From an uncultured Lachnospiraceae bacterium (GTDB taxonomy: Bacteria; Bacillota; Clostridia; Lachnospirales; Lachnospiraceae): 6,178 nt of DNA. The notes under the pieces were generated by a model, which made no database searches, had not been told where the DNA came from, and saw only the letters and a list, made by a program, of their open reading frames with translations. Positions 5,765-6,178 of the stretch are shown here, piece by piece. The first letter of the stretch is position 1. Each line of letters starts with the position of its first letter. A program made the position numbers and the translations under genes. The stretch spans positions 1 through 6,178 of the forward strand of contig USJG01000136.1 in assembly GCA_900554925.1 (NCBI GenBank), read 5' to 3'.

Positions 5765-6178
5765 GCCGATATTATTTTCCCAATTATTTTGGGCTTTTTA
5801 GTGGCGAATATAATTATGCTTCCTATAGGGCTTTTGTTTGCCAGAGTTGCTGGAAATATAATTAAAATACCAAATGCAATTTTAGCGCCTGTGATTGCTG
5901 TGTTGGCGGTACTGGGCAGCTACTGCATTCGGATCCGGATTTTCGATATTTTTGTAGTAGTTGCATTCGGATTGATTGGATATTTTATGAAAAAGGCAAA
6001 ATATGCGCCCGGAGCGTTTACACTGGGACTTATTCTGGGGTCTATGTGTGAAACAGGACTGCGCAGATCTTTTGCGTTGGCAGCTAATTTTAATGGTAGT
6101 TTGCTGCATTATTACTTTAGCAGGCCGCAGTGGGTTATACTGATGCTTTTAATTATTTTTAATATGACAGCTCCGTTG
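5765..6178 (+). pseudogene. C-terminal part of tctA, same frame, beyond the TAG (runs off the right edge)
   Basis: The 138 codons after the TAG stay open to the window edge in the same frame. They encode hydrophobic, TctA-like sequence: FPIILGFLVANIIMLPIG just after the stop (as in the usual GLFxxxLIANIxML), FDIFVVVAFGLIGYFMKK, then YAPGAFTLGLILGSMCETGLRRS (given here in two parts by motif: the PGAFTLGLILG segment and the ETGLRRS turn). Added together, 363 + 1 + 138 gives 502 codons, the normal TctA length, so only a few residues are probably missing beyond the edge. No good ribosome site precedes the internal ATG near 5818, so separate translation looks unlikely. Whether this is a decayed end or a readthrough product is open. 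Confidence 0.75.
5779..5799 (+). terminator. Weak terminator-like hairpin just after the tctA TAG
   Basis: CCCAA (5779-5783) pairs with TTGGG (5789-5793) around a five-base loop, followed by CTTTTT (5794-5799). It starts 14 bases after the in-frame TAG. The stem is short, and the same bases encode conserved-looking TctA residues, so it may be accidental; it would matter only if ribosomes leave at the TAG and expose it. Confidence 0.22.

Overview
The window suggests a low-to-moderate GC Firmicute, probably a gut-type Clostridium or Lachnospiraceae relative. The reasons are strong AGGAGG-type ribosome sites before most genes, a lipobox on the solute-binding protein (Gram-positive style anchoring), TAA stops on all four complete genes, and an AT-rich intergenic region. 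This placement is an inference from style, not from a marker gene.

Layout: a minus-strand gene (1978 to 65) encodes a PrpR-type sigma-54-dependent activator (PrpR_N, PAS, AAA+, Fis-type HTH). A 215-base divergent control region (1979-2193) follows. Then comes a tight plus-strand operon: a DUF1932-type NAD(P)-dependent dehydrogenase (2194-3081), and the three components of a tripartite tricarboxylate transporter (TTT): TctC-like lipoprotein (3101-4144), TctB-like small membrane subunit (4166-4660) and TctA-like large membrane subunit (from 4673, running off the right edge). Gaps between operon genes are 12 to 21 bases, each holding a good Shine-Dalgarno sequence. At the far left, a plus-strand gene may end just inside the window, converging on the regulator.

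How it fits together: the control region carries a near-ideal -24/-12 promoter (GG-N10-GC, 2138-2153) reading into the operon. Upstream of it are a perfect 16-bp dyad and a 14-bp direct repeat that are candidate enhancer sites for the divergent activator. The simplest model is that the activator senses an organic acid through PrpR_N, switches on sigma-54 transcription, the TTT system imports a carboxylate, and the dehydrogenase acts on it or on a derivative. The substrate cannot be read from the sequence.

The two points most worth a second look are: (1) tctA is interrupted by one in-frame TAG at codon 364, yet the same frame stays open and TctA-like for the remaining 138 codons to the window edge; (2) the regulator's sigma-54 contact loop reads DTFTGG instead of GAFTGA, although a textbook sigma-54 promoter lies beside it. 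I see no clear new defence, mobile or RNA-based system here.
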